From: Saccharicrinis sp963675435
GTDB taxonomy: Bacteria > Bacteroidota > Bacteroidia > Bacteroidales > Marinilabiliaceae
DNA length: 64,000 bases
Direction: 5' to 3'
Assembly (NCBI GenBank): GCA_963675435.1
Contig: OY776216.1
Coordinates: 620,001 to 684,000 of the forward strand
Made by a program: the position numbers and the translations under genes
In this document: positions 45,289 through 53,633 of the stretch, piece by piece
Position numbering within the stretch: the first letter of the stretch is position 1
Layout: every line of letters begins with the position of its first letter
The notes under the pieces: model-generated
The model's input: the letters and a program-made list of their open reading frames with translations, nothing else
What the model was told of the DNA's origin: nothing
The model's database searches: none

Positions 45289-45296
45289 TACTTTTG
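45289..45296 (+). promoter_or_regulatory. candidate -7 element for cbiB
   Basis: TACTTTTG matches TAnnTTTG and lies about 80 bp before the preferred cbiB start. No clear -33 TTG at the usual spacing. Confidence 0.35.
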
Positions 45297-45372
45297 TTTC
45301 TAATTTCTATGTTTGTGACGACTAAGCATGGCTAAAGTTACAGCGGTTTTAGAAAAAAAAGTGAAAATTTTT

Positions 45373-46302
45373 ATGATGTCAGAATTATTTATATCAATTG
45401 CAATAGGATTTATACTTGATTTATTAATTGGTGATCCTTATTCAATGCCCCATCCAATCAAGGTTTTTGGAAATATGATTTCGCTGGGTGAGCGGTTTCT
45501 GAATAAAAATAATTGTAGAAAATTTAAAGGCACAATTATGGCAACTTGTTGTATTGTTCTTGCTTTTTTATGTTTTTATGCCATTGAACATTTTGCTTCT
45601 TTAAATTATTATGCATCTATAATAGTAGGTTCCATATTTGTTTTTTATGGATTGGCTAATCGAACTTTAATAAACGAAGTTTTAAAGGTGGAAAGAGAGC
45701 TGAGTAAAAACGGATTGGAAGCCGGAAGAAAGCAATTGAGTTTTATTGTAGGTCGTCAAACTGATAAATTAAATGCTCAAGAGATTCGTAAAGCAGCATT
45801 AGAAACGCTGTCGGAGAATTTAAGTGATGGTGTAATTGCTCCGCTTTTTTACCTTTTTATTGGAGGTATTCCGTTAATGTTTGCCTATAAAATGGTAAAT
45901 ACTTTAGATTCTATGATTGGTTATAAAAATGAGCGGTATAAAGATTTTGGTTGTTTTGCAGCTAAAGTTGACGATGTATTTAATTTTATTCCTGCCAGAA
46001 TAACTGCTATACTAATTGCTGTGGTGAGTTTTAAATCAAAGTCCTTTGCCTTTATTTTTAAATACGGAAATCAACATAGCAGTCCAAATGCCGGATATCC
46101 CGAATCTGCTTTAGCTGGTGCTTTAGATTGTCGTTTTGGAGGACCATCAGAATATTTTGGTAAAGTAGTAGACAAACCATATATCGGTGAAAATAAGCTG
46201 GAGCTAAACTCAAAACATGTGAAGTATTCTTGTGGTATTAATTTAAAAGCCAGTATTTTGTTTTTGGTAATAGGATTAATGGCGATTTTTTATTTTGGAT
46301 GA
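45373..46302 (+). CDS. cbiB: adenosylcobinamide-phosphate synthase
   Basis: The 309-residue protein (from the ATG at 45373) is a polytopic CbiB/CobD-type membrane enzyme that attaches the aminopropanol arm to adenosylcobyric acid. Motifs: GFILDLLIGDPYSMPHPIKVFGNMI near 11-35, FIVGRQT near 123-129, ETLSENLSDGVIAPLFY near 144-160, and SPNAGYPESALAGAL near 238-252. The frame is open from an upstream ATG at 45328, but the shorter start fits the family's N-terminus. Unlike cobO-cbiP-cobD it lies upstream of the riboswitch, so it is controlled separately. Confidence 0.92.
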   Translation: MMSELFISIAIGFILDLLIGDPYSMPHPIKVFGNMISLGERFLNKNNCRKFKGTIMATCCIVLAFLCFYAIEHFASLNYYASIIVGSIFVFYGLANRTLINEVLKVERELSKNGLEAGRKQLSFIVGRQTDKLNAQEIRKAALETLSENLSDGVIAPLFYLFIGGIPLMFAYKMVNTLDSMIGYKNERYKDFGCFAAKVDDVFNFIPARITAILIAVVSFKSKSFAFIFKYGNQHSSPNAGYPESALAGALDCRFGGPSEYFGKVVDKPYIGENKLELNSKHVKYSCGINLKASILFLVIGLMAIFYFG

Positions 46303-46318
46303 TTAAAGTTGCAGGTCT

Positions 46319-46486
46319 AAAAAACACCTCGCCCTCTTTCTTCGGATACTCCTCCTTGGCAAGGATGAGAGTTTATTTGCAGCATGCATAATTGTAGCTC
46401 TTAAGAGAAATGTTTCTCATTAAAACTCCCCAACTTTTTAAGGAGGGGTGGCAGATTTGAGGTACGAGAATCTGACGGGGTGGTTT
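46319..46486. repeat. REP-like intergenic repeat bounded by CACC-type inverted ends
   Basis: The segment starts AAAACACCTCGCC and ends GACGGGGTGGTTT; 10 of 13 end bases pair. Inside are CTCCTCCTTGG.AAGGA and CTTTTTAAGGAGG dyads. A related CTCCTCCTGTTTAAGGAGG dyad lies at 60754-60772. This kind of repeat is common in Bacteroidota intergenic DNA. Confidence 0.45.
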
Positions 46487-46632
46487 AACTTCTTCAATCC
46501 ATATTTCAATAAATTAAACACAATATGCGTATTCCCTCTAGGAATATTATTGTATTTCAAGATAGATAAATAACGGAATTATGTTATTTGTATTAGGAGA
46601 TAAAAGAATCTAACATATTGATAATGATATCT

Positions 46633-46874
46633 CCCCGCAAACGTGCGAGATGGTTTCCTAATTTCTGGAAAACGCCCCGCAGTTCCGCGACAAGCTTTCC
46701 CGAGTTTAGAATATGGCCCTGCAGTTCCGCGAGATGGTTTCCCGGGTTTAGAAAATGGTCCTGCAATTTTGCGAGACGGTTTCCAGAACGTGGAAAGTCT
46801 CACGCCGAGTTGCGAGATGGATTCCTGAGATTTTTATTTGTTCACGCAATCTTGCGACAAGGTTTCCACAAAAA
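46633..46874. repeat. six-unit tandem array with 42-bp period
   Basis: Units begin at GCA positions 46637, 46679, 46721, 46763, 46804 and 46846 (spacing 42, 42, 42, 41, 42). The shared pattern is GCAnTTCCGCGAGATGGTTTCC followed by a variable stretch and GAAA. The array is clearly richer in G and C than its surroundings. Units vary in sequence, are contiguous and have no spacers. Open frames with a 14-residue repeat exist on both strands, but the fifth unit shifts the frame by one base, so I do not call it coding. It ends 30 bp before the promoter of the cobalamin riboswitch. Confidence 0.8.
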
Positions 46875-46903
46875 AAAGAATCATTCAACATTGAATAATT
46901 TAT

Positions 46904-46911
46904 TACTTTTG
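46904..46911 (+). promoter_or_regulatory. -7 promoter element of the riboswitch-cobO operon
   Basis: TACTTTTG matches TAnnTTTG, immediately upstream of the conserved 5' part of the cobalamin aptamer, where a transcription start is expected. No clear -33 TTG at standard spacing. Confidence 0.5.
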
Positions 46912-47177
46912 CAGCTTGTTTGGTGGATTTCTCCTTTCGGGGAAACCTTAATATGAGAATTCGGTGCTTCTGATTAATCAGAAAATTCCGAAGCTGTACC
47001 CGCAGCTGTAAGTCTTACAATGTTTTGATACACTTATTGCCACTATTACCTGCCATAGCTTTTGCATTGGTAGGTGTCTGAGTCTATTTAAATAGAAAGA
47101 CAATCCGTTTACGCTAGTGCTACAACGGAAAAATGGGAAGGCCTCAAAACAAAGACGAGCCAGAAGACCTGCCAAAA
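46912..47177 (+). ncRNA. cobalamin riboswitch
   Basis: The leader has the conserved blocks of the cobalamin (adenosylcobalamin) aptamer in order: TTGGTGG, GAGAATTCGGTGC, AATTCCGAAGCTGTACCCG then CAGCTGTAAGTC (the B12 box region near 46985-47015), and at the 3' end GAGCCAGAAGACCTGCC (47157-47173). The internal peripheral region (about 47020-47150) is long. A short hairpin GAGTTT/AAACTC (47210-47225) between the aptamer and the cobO start at 47268 is a candidate expression platform acting on transcription or initiation. It should repress cobO-cbiP-cobD when cobalamin is plentiful. Confidence 0.9.
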
Positions 47178-47267
47178 AAGTTAAATGCTTTCGGGATAAA
47201 GGCGAATTAGAGTTTAGGGAAACTCATTTCATCAATTGTATCCCATTATTAAATAATAAATATAATA

Positions 47268-47789
47268 ATGGAAAATGCTTTAGTGCAGGTTTATACCGGT
47301 GATGGTAAAGGAAAAACAACAGCAGCAGTAGGATTGGCTGTTAGAGCTTTAGGAAATCAATTCAAAGTTCGTTTTCTACAATTTTTTAAATCAGAATTAT
47401 CAGGCGAAGTAAAACCGTTGGAAACAATGGGAGCAGAAGTTTCTATTCATAACCATCAGGACAAACCAAGCTGGACAATGAATGAAACAGAAGAACATCA
47501 GTTAATAGAAGATACTATAGAGGGGTGGAAAATTTTTGTGGATCTCATTCAAAGTAAATCTTATGATTTGATTGTGTTAGATGAAGCCAACCATGTCTTG
47601 AATAGAGGTTACATATCAAAGGAGGAGGTACTGGATATTCTGGAGCAGGCTAAAAATACTGAAGTGATTTTTACTGGCAGAAATGCACCAGATTGGTTAA
47701 TGGAAAGAGCCGATTTAGTTACCGAAATGAAAATGCATAAACATCCGTTTCAACAGAAAATAGGTTCGCGCACCGGTATCGAAAAATAA
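47268..47789 (+). CDS. cobO: cob(I)yrinic acid a,c-diamide / cob(I)alamin adenosyltransferase (CobA/CobO type)
   Basis: The 173-residue protein is a full-length CobA/BtuR/CobO enzyme: P-loop GDGKGKTT (11-18), FFKSE-type loop near 42-46 and VLDEANHVLNRGY near 102-114. It transfers the adenosyl group of ATP to the cobalt of reduced corrinoids. It is the first gene under the cobalamin riboswitch. A 77-bp gap with a weak CTTCATG/CATGAAG dyad separates it from cbiP. Confidence 0.93.
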   Translation: MENALVQVYTGDGKGKTTAAVGLAVRALGNQFKVRFLQFFKSELSGEVKPLETMGAEVSIHNHQDKPSWTMNETEEHQLIEDTIEGWKIFVDLIQSKSYDLIVLDEANHVLNRGYISKEEVLDILEQAKNTEVIFTGRNAPDWLMERADLVTEMKMHKHPFQQKIGSRTGIEK

Positions 47790-47866
47790 ATCAAAACTGT
47801 TACACCGAAGTAGCTTCATGTTTTAGGTTCTATCTGAATTCATGAAGTTTAATAATATTTCATTTC

Positions 47867-49336
47867 ATGAAAAAGTTAAAGCCAATCATGTTTGTAGGCA
47901 CAGGTTCTGATGTTGGTAAAAGTATTATCAATACAGCCTTATGTCGTATTTTTTTACAAGATGGATACCAACCGGCTCCATTTAAGGCACAAAATATGTC
48001 GTTGAATAGTTATGCCACACCCGATGGATTAGAAATTGGAAGGGCGCAGGCTGTTCAGGCTGAGGCTTGTGGTTTAGAGTGTGAGGTTGAGATGAATCCG
48101 GTTCTTTTAAAACCAACTGGTGATAAAAATTCGCAGGTGGTTTTGCATGGTAAACCCATCGGTAATCAATCGGCAAAGGAGTATTTTTTAAATGATAATA
48201 AATTAAACTTGTTTAAAGAAGCTCAACAGGCTTTTCATCGATTGGAACAAAAATATAATCCTATTGTATTGGAAGGGGCTGGGAGTATCTCAGAACTGAA
48301 CTTAAGAAACAGAGATATTGTAAATATGCCCATGGCTAAGGCTGTAGGTGCTTGTACTTATCTGGTTGCCGACATTGATAGAGGAGGGGTTTTTGCTTCG
48401 GTTTATGGTTCCATAAAACTGTTGCCCGAAGACGAACGCCAGTTGGTGAAAGGCGTGGTGATTAATAAGTTCAGAGGCGATATCGATTTATTTACCGAAG
48501 GACGAAAAATACTTGAAGATATTACCGGAGTTCCTGTTGTAGGTGTAATTCCTTATTTTAGAGGCATTACCATTGAAGAAGAGGATTCTGTAAGTCTTTT
48601 AAAGATGAATAAAACAGCGGTTCATGGTAAAATTAATGTCGCTGTAGTTCCATTAAGACATATGTCGAACTTTACCGATTTTAACCGATTTGCAGAGGTA
48701 GAAGAAGTGAACTTATATTTTACCGATTCTGTGCAGGAATTGAGCAAAGCTGATATTTTAATTATTCCGGGATCAAAAAATACAATTTCGGATATGAACT
48801 ATCTTGAAGAAACCGGATTGGCTCAATATTTAAAGGATTGGCATCAGTCGGGTAAAAATATATATGGAATTTGTGGTGGATATCAGATTATGGGTGAAGA
48901 GATCTTTGATCCTATGCATATTGAAAGTAAAGCCGACAGCGTTAAAGGTTTAGGTATTTTACCTGTGGTTACAGTTATATCCAATGAAAAAAATAGTACT
49001 CAAACTTCATTTAAGTTTTCAAATAATAATGAAGAATGTGAGGGCTATGAAATTCATATGGGAGAAACCTCATTTTTAGAGCTACAAAAGCCTGTTGCTC
49101 ATTTAAGTAATGGAGTTAAGGATGGGTTTTATAAAAGTGATAAAGCCTGGGGAACATATATTCATGGAATTTTTGATAATGCGGTAGTTTTAAAATCGGT
49201 GTTGGAGCCCTTTATTAATAAATCACTGGATATTGGTAATTATAAGGAATTTAAAAATAATGAGTACGATAAACTGGCCAATTTTGTAAGAGCTAATCTG
49301 AATATGGATCAGATTTATAAAGATTTAGAGGCATGA
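47867..49336 (+). CDS. cbiP: adenosylcobyric acid synthase (glutamine-dependent)
   Basis: The 489-residue protein has the amidating ATPase domain first (P-loop GTGSDVGKS at 11-19; FKAQNMSLNSYAT near 39-51; VEMNPVLLKPTGDKNSQVV near 75-93) and a class I-type glutaminase-like domain second (nucleophile in YGICGGYQIMG, about residues 328-338; histidine in YIHGIFDN near 428). It amidates the b, d, e and g carboxylates of adenosylcobyrinic acid a,c-diamide. It overlaps cobD by 4 bp (ATGA), so the two are translationally coupled. Confidence 0.95.
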   Translation: MKKLKPIMFVGTGSDVGKSIINTALCRIFLQDGYQPAPFKAQNMSLNSYATPDGLEIGRAQAVQAEACGLECEVEMNPVLLKPTGDKNSQVVLHGKPIGNQSAKEYFLNDNKLNLFKEAQQAFHRLEQKYNPIVLEGAGSISELNLRNRDIVNMPMAKAVGACTYLVADIDRGGVFASVYGSIKLLPEDERQLVKGVVINKFRGDIDLFTEGRKILEDITGVPVVGVIPYFRGITIEEEDSVSLLKMNKTAVHGKINVAVVPLRHMSNFTDFNRFAEVEEVNLYFTDSVQELSKADILIIPGSKNTISDMNYLEETGLAQYLKDWHQSGKNIYGICGGYQIMGEEIFDPMHIESKADSVKGLGILPVVTVISNEKNSTQTSFKFSNNNEECEGYEIHMGETSFLELQKPVAHLSNGVKDGFYKSDKAWGTYIHGIFDNAVVLKSVLEPFINKSLDIGNYKEFKNNEYDKLANFVRANLNMDQIYKDLEA

Positions 49337-50364
49337 TAAATGGTCATGGTAATGATATTCATCAATATAAGAGTAAGGTAATTGCTGATTTTAGTACCAA
49401 TGTGTTTAATAATCCGGCAACCCAACAGATTATTGATTACCTGAAAGAGCTGGTGGATGAAGTAAGAAATTATCCGGATTGTAATTGTGTTGATTTACGA
49501 ACTCGATTTGCTTCATTTTATCAGGTTCAGTTTGAGGATATTATGGTTTGTAATGGTTCAACGGAAGCTTTTTATCTGGTTGCGCATTTGTTTAAAAATC
49601 ATACCTCTGTAATTTTTACGCCATCATTTTCTGAGTATGAAGATGCTTGTCAATTGTATAATCATCAAATAGAGTTTGTTTCCAATCAACAATCAGTAGA
49701 AGAAATTGATATTGACAACAAACTGGTTTGGATTGGAAATCCGAATAATCCTGATTCAAAATATTATTCCCGTTCTTTTTTAAAGGATTTCATTGCAAAT
49801 CATCCGTCAACCACTTTTGTTGTAGATGAGGCCTATATTGATTTGTGTTCTGAAGGTGAAACTATTGCTGATTTGGTATCGATATTTGATAATCTTATAG
49901 TGATAAAATCCTTTACAAAATTATATGCAATACCAGGTATTCGATTAGGTTTTATTGTTACAAATGCCAAGCGTATTTCAGCATTGAAAAAACTACATAT
50001 GCCATGGGCTGTTAATGTTTTGGCACAAAAAGCCGGAGCTTATATTCTCGATCATTTTTCTCAAACAGAAAATCAGGTAGTTGAATTATTGAGTAATTCT
50101 CAAAAATTGCAGCATGAAATCAGCCAATTGCAAGGTTTTAAAGTAAACGAATCAACATGCAATTATTTTCTTATTGAGATGCATAAAGGAAAAGCATCAG
50201 AACTAAAGGACTTTTTAATAAAGGAGTACGGTCTTTTAATTCGTGATGCTTCAAATTTCAGGGGATTGAATGAAAATTATTTTCGTGTTGCCAGTTTAGG
50301 TCCTGAAAAGGACTTGTGTTTGGCCAATTCTATAAAAGAATGGCATTATTCCTTTACTTCTTAA
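49333..50364 (+). CDS. cobD: CobD-like PLP-dependent threonine-phosphate decarboxylase/aminotransferase
   Basis: The 343-residue fold-type I PLP enzyme has the aspartate in VVDEAY (D165) and the Schiff-base lysine K196 in KSFTKLYAIPGIRLG, as in histidinol-phosphate aminotransferase and CobD. The short length, opening HGGN-like GHGNDIHQYK and coupling to cbiP support CobD, which makes (R)-1-aminopropan-2-yl phosphate for CbiB. The N-terminal part cannot by itself exclude a HisC-like role. Its end overlaps the convergent lipoprotein gene by 11 bp. Confidence 0.8.
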   Translation: MINGHGNDIHQYKSKVIADFSTNVFNNPATQQIIDYLKELVDEVRNYPDCNCVDLRTRFASFYQVQFEDIMVCNGSTEAFYLVAHLFKNHTSVIFTPSFSEYEDACQLYNHQIEFVSNQQSVEEIDIDNKLVWIGNPNNPDSKYYSRSFLKDFIANHPSTTFVVDEAYIDLCSEGETIADLVSIFDNLIVIKSFTKLYAIPGIRLGFIVTNAKRISALKKLHMPWAVNVLAQKAGAYILDHFSQTENQVVELLSNSQKLQHEISQLQGFKVNESTCNYFLIEMHKGKASELKDFLIKEYGLLIRDASNFRGLNENYFRVASLGPEKDLCLANSIKEWHYSFTS

Positions 50365-50878
50365 GCGTTATATTTTGTTTTGTAACTACTGAGTCTTTAA
50401 TCAATATTTCTAATTGAACAGTACTTTCAACAGCGTTTTCAATAGGTGTATTTCCTTCAACTACAAAAGTGGAATGATCATAATCAGTAATGCTGTCATC
50501 TACTACTTCAGGCAAAAACAAGGTTTTTGATCCGGAGGGTATATATACGGTTAATCGATCATTATTGATTTGTATACCCTTATCTTCATTGTTAATCAGA
50601 ATATCAAGATCAATACTTTGAGGTACATCTTTTTCATTTTCAATAACGATCCATATACCATTAAGTGCTACAACATCAAATTCTTCAACTTTAATATTAT
50701 GTAGCAGATTTAGAGCAGAAGTAATTTTAAGTCCGGGAGGAGTATCGTCAGAATTTGCAGATTTTAATTCAATGGAGGTACTAAAATCTTTCGACTCTGA
50801 GTTTTCGATGTTGTGGTTCGTTAAAGTGCAGGCATAAAATAGTATGGTACTCAAGGGAATGATTAAAAATTTTCTCAT
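50354..50878 (-). CDS. lipoprotein, paralogue of the one at 54551
   Basis: The 174-residue protein has a lipoprotein signal with cysteine near residue 16 (LFYAC). The body resembles the 54551 lipoprotein: GIWIVIEN against GIWMVVKP, a LFLPE against YYFPE strand, and a shared C-terminal EGNTPIEN...VQLEILIKDSVV against SGNTSPEN...VKLEIEIFVKGSVV. No known domain was recognised. It is convergent with cobD and lies about 190 bp from the next minus-strand gene. Confidence 0.7.
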   Translation of the reverse strand: MRKFLIIPLSTILFYACTLTNHNIENSESKDFSTSIELKSANSDDTPPGLKITSALNLLHNIKVEEFDVVALNGIWIVIENEKDVPQSIDLDILINNEDKGIQINNDRLTVYIPSGSKTLFLPEVVDDSITDYDHSTFVVEGNTPIENAVESTVQLEILIKDSVVTKQNITLKK

Positions 50879-51070
50879 GCTTATCTATATTAGGATTGTG
50901 TGTCATTTTTAAGTTTCAATTAAAATTAGAACTTCATTAGTTAAAAGTCAATAGCAGATAAGTTAAAAAAGTAAAGAACAGGTCAAAAAGTTGAAAAAAT
51001 AGTACTTTAGGGTGGGTTAGGTTTGACTAATTGTGGACTACAACAAGTCAAACCCGCTTTAAATAGGCCG

Positions 51071-51457
51071 TTATTTCAATTCACCTTTCGAATTAAAGTC
51101 TTCTTTTGAGGCAGTCCAAATGAAAATTAATATACCAATTCGAGCTATTATAAAAACCAAAATAGCAAAGAGAGGGCCCAGAATAGCCATTTTTAATCCT
51201 TCGGCAAGTAGGGAAGGAGTTAACTCGCCACTTGAAGCTACCTTGTCAAAGGCCACAATTAAACCAAAAGTACGTCCTAAAAAGCCCCATGCAAGTGTAA
51301 ACCAACTTAATAATTTTAGCAGAGCGATTGTTTTACCTTTACTTCCATCTTGTATAAAGCCTTTTATGATTAAGAACACGATCACAAAAAGTAATATCAG
51401 AATTGGGTAAGAAAAGATAGGACCTCCATCGTTAAATTTGTCGAGTAGTGCAGACAT
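51071..51457 (-). CDS. MotA/TolQ/ExbB-like membrane protein
   Basis: The 128-residue protein has three membrane segments (about 16-34, 46-70, 92-116). The segment WGFLGRTFGLIVAFDKV...LLAEGLKMAILGPLFAILVFIIARIGILIFIW matches the MotA/TolQ/ExbB proton-channel family, but it is shorter than ExbB and no ExbD partner is adjacent. A possible hairpin (GGTTTGACT/AGTCAAACC, 51020-51054) lies downstream without a T run. A role in proton-driven envelope work is inference. Confidence 0.7.
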   Translation of the reverse strand: MSALLDKFNDGGPIFSYPILILLFVIVFLIIKGFIQDGSKGKTIALLKLLSWFTLAWGFLGRTFGLIVAFDKVASSGELTPSLLAEGLKMAILGPLFAILVFIIARIGILIFIWTASKEDFNSKGELK

Positions 51458-51670
51458 AATATTATTGTTTTAAATGATTAATAAACCAAAGTTATTGATG
51501 GTTTTAGTATCATTTTTTTTAATGCGATGAGTTTAATAATTAAATAGGTAATTTACTCATTTATAACTTTTAGCTGTTGTTTTAAGATGCAAATTGTAAT
51601 ATACCCTATTAAATTGGTTATTTGTCTATTAATTTATCATATAAAATAGAAAAACACTAATATTGTATGA

Positions 51671-52741
51671 ATGGTAACTTCTGTTTACACTAATATTAAA
51701 ACAATTTTATTACATCTGTTATTTTGGATAGCAGTATGGTTCTTTTATTTCTATTTCTTTAGTTACAATTCGGATAATACCACTTATAATCTGTGGTTTT
51801 CAAGTAGTTTGTTGCCCATAACCATGTTTATGGCATATTTTGTTGATCGGTATTTAATACCTCGCTATTTGTTAACTCGTAAGTACAAGATTTTTGCGCT
51901 TTATAGCTTTTATACCTTTGTGGTATCCTCCTATATTATAGTTTTAGCTATTTATGCCTGCCTAATATTTTTACTCCAATTCAATGTGTCAGTAATGCCG
52001 CCTATGAGTAAAAACTTTTTGTTTATTCTTGTTTTGGTTTATCTTGTTGTTGGCAGTATTTCCTTTGTAAGTATTCTGAATCAAAACTTTAAAACAGATT
52101 CAAAAAACAAGGAACTACAAAATAAAATACTGGCCACTCAACTTCAGCTAAAAGAACAGGAACTGCATTATCTTAAAAGACAAATTCATCCTCATTTTTT
52201 ATTCAATACATTAAACACCATTTATGGTTTAGCTATTAAGCAATCCAAATACACACCAGATATCATTCTTAAGCTATCGAATTTACTCGACTATATTTTG
52301 TATCAGATCAATAAACCGGAAGTAAGTTTACGTGAAGAACTGTTACACATTAAAGAATATGTGGGGCTGGAGAAAATGCGTTTTCGAGATACCTTAAAAG
52401 TTGAATTTCCTGATGTTGATGTAAGTAACCAATATAAAATACCGCCAATGTTGCTAATTCCATTTGTTGAAAATGCATTTAAGCATGGGCAATTGGTTAA
52501 TGGTTTCCTAAAAATTAAGTTGGATGTAATGCTGCAACAAGATCAACTTTGTTTTAGCATTGGTAATTCAGTAAAAGAATTGAATCCGATAAAAGGTAAT
52601 CACGGTTTAGGATTGGAAAATATAAAAAAAAGACTGGATATCTACTACAATCAAAACTATCATATTGATGTTGACTTCAAGGATAATTGGTACCAGGTAA
52701 ACCTCACTATTTTTAATCTGAAAAACTATAAGCATGAGTAA
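51671..52741 (+). CDS. LytS-type sensor histidine kinase
   Basis: The 356-residue protein has four membrane segments (about 10-30, 42-60, 74-103, 113-135) and a cytoplasmic kinase of the HisKA_3-less LytS type: phosphoacceptor H173 in QIHPHFLFNTLN, the N box VENAFKHG near 263-270, and the G box NHGLGLENIKKRL near 310-322. It overlaps the response regulator gene by 8 bp. The pair presumably responds to an envelope signal. Confidence 0.92.
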   Translation: MVTSVYTNIKTILLHLLFWIAVWFFYFYFFSYNSDNTTYNLWFSSSLLPITMFMAYFVDRYLIPRYLLTRKYKIFALYSFYTFVVSSYIIVLAIYACLIFLLQFNVSVMPPMSKNFLFILVLVYLVVGSISFVSILNQNFKTDSKNKELQNKILATQLQLKEQELHYLKRQIHPHFLFNTLNTIYGLAIKQSKYTPDIILKLSNLLDYILYQINKPEVSLREELLHIKEYVGLEKMRFRDTLKVEFPDVDVSNQYKIPPMLLIPFVENAFKHGQLVNGFLKIKLDVMLQQDQLCFSIGNSVKELNPIKGNHGLGLENIKKRLDIYYNQNYHIDVDFKDNWYQVNLTIFNLKNYKHE

Positions 52742-53453
52742 AGAAATTTCTTGTTTGGTTATTGACGATGAACCGGAAGCCCGGGATATATTAAAAGCCC
52801 ACCTTTCTAAAATAGATGGTGTTCAGGTTCTAGCATACTGTAAAAATGCATTGGAGGCCTTTAAACAATTGAGCTCAAATAAAATTGATTTAATATTTCT
52901 TGATATCAATATGCCGGAAATATCAGGACTTGACTTTGCTAAAACCATTAATAGTGACGTGAAGGTTATTTTTACTACAGCTTATCGCGAATATGCAGTT
53001 GAAGGATTTGATTTAAGAGCTGTGGATTACTTATTAAAACCAATTGCTTTCGATCGTTTACTTCAGGCCTTAAACAAGTATTTTGAAGAAAATGTAGCCA
53101 TTATACATCAGGAGCTAATAGAATATGAAGAGGAGAAAGCCGATTTTATCTTTGTAAGATCAGATCGAAAAATGGTAAGAATTAACTTTGCTGATATCCT
53201 TTATATCGAAAGCATTAGCGATTATATTAAAATACATCTTCAACAACAGTCTGTTATAACCCGGGAAACCATCTCAAACATTGAATCAAAACTTCCAGCT
53301 AATGCCTTTATCAGAACACATCGATCATTTATTGTTGCGTTAAATAAGATAACTTCATTTACCAACGAATATGTTGAAATTGACAATAAGACAATACCTG
53401 TAAGTCGTAGTTACAAGGCTGATGTTTTAAGCAAATTGGAGCAATTTGATTGA
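52734..53453 (+). CDS. LytTR-family response regulator
   Basis: The 239-residue protein has a receiver domain (1-120) with D11/D12, phosphoacceptor D57 in LIFLDINMP, and K in YLLKPIAF near 106, followed by a LytTR DNA-binding domain (about 140-237; FVRSDRKMVRINFADILYIES, then FIRTHRSFIVALNKI). It is coupled to the kinase gene. The OMP and lipoprotein genes 180 bp downstream are candidate targets. Confidence 0.95.
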   Translation: MSKEISCLVIDDEPEARDILKAHLSKIDGVQVLAYCKNALEAFKQLSSNKIDLIFLDINMPEISGLDFAKTINSDVKVIFTTAYREYAVEGFDLRAVDYLLKPIAFDRLLQALNKYFEENVAIIHQELIEYEEEKADFIFVRSDRKMVRINFADILYIESISDYIKIHLQQQSVITRETISNIESKLPANAFIRTHRSFIVALNKITSFTNEYVEIDNKTIPVSRSYKADVLSKLEQFD

Positions 53454-53633
53454 ATAAGCAACATTCTGGCAAATATTGTTTGTGTCCTATTTCAATATAA
53501 AAATACCTTTATATCATAAAATATCTGGTATTAGACCAGAAAATAGTAGCAATAATCAAGTTTGTATTGAGTTTCTTTTAAAACTGTTATAACTTGTAAC
53601 TTTATTATTTTAACTAAAAACAATCATTTTTAA

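Noticed and set aside
46633..46874. CRISPR array
   Set aside because: Units are contiguous, all parts vary moderately, and there are no unique spacers or cas genes.
46618..46956. Open frames on both strands across the 42-bp tandem array (14-residue protein repeats)
   Set aside because: A 42-bp period keeps every frame open by chance; the fifth unit is 41 bp and shifts the frame, units diverge without regard to codon position, and there is no start signal.
46978..47175. Minus-strand frame of 65 codons
   Set aside because: It lies wholly inside the cobalamin riboswitch, whose conserved blocks explain the sequence.
51020..51054. Terminator GGTTTGACT/AGTCAAACC after the ExbB-like gene
   Set aside because: Stem is good but there is no T run on either strand, so I only mention it.
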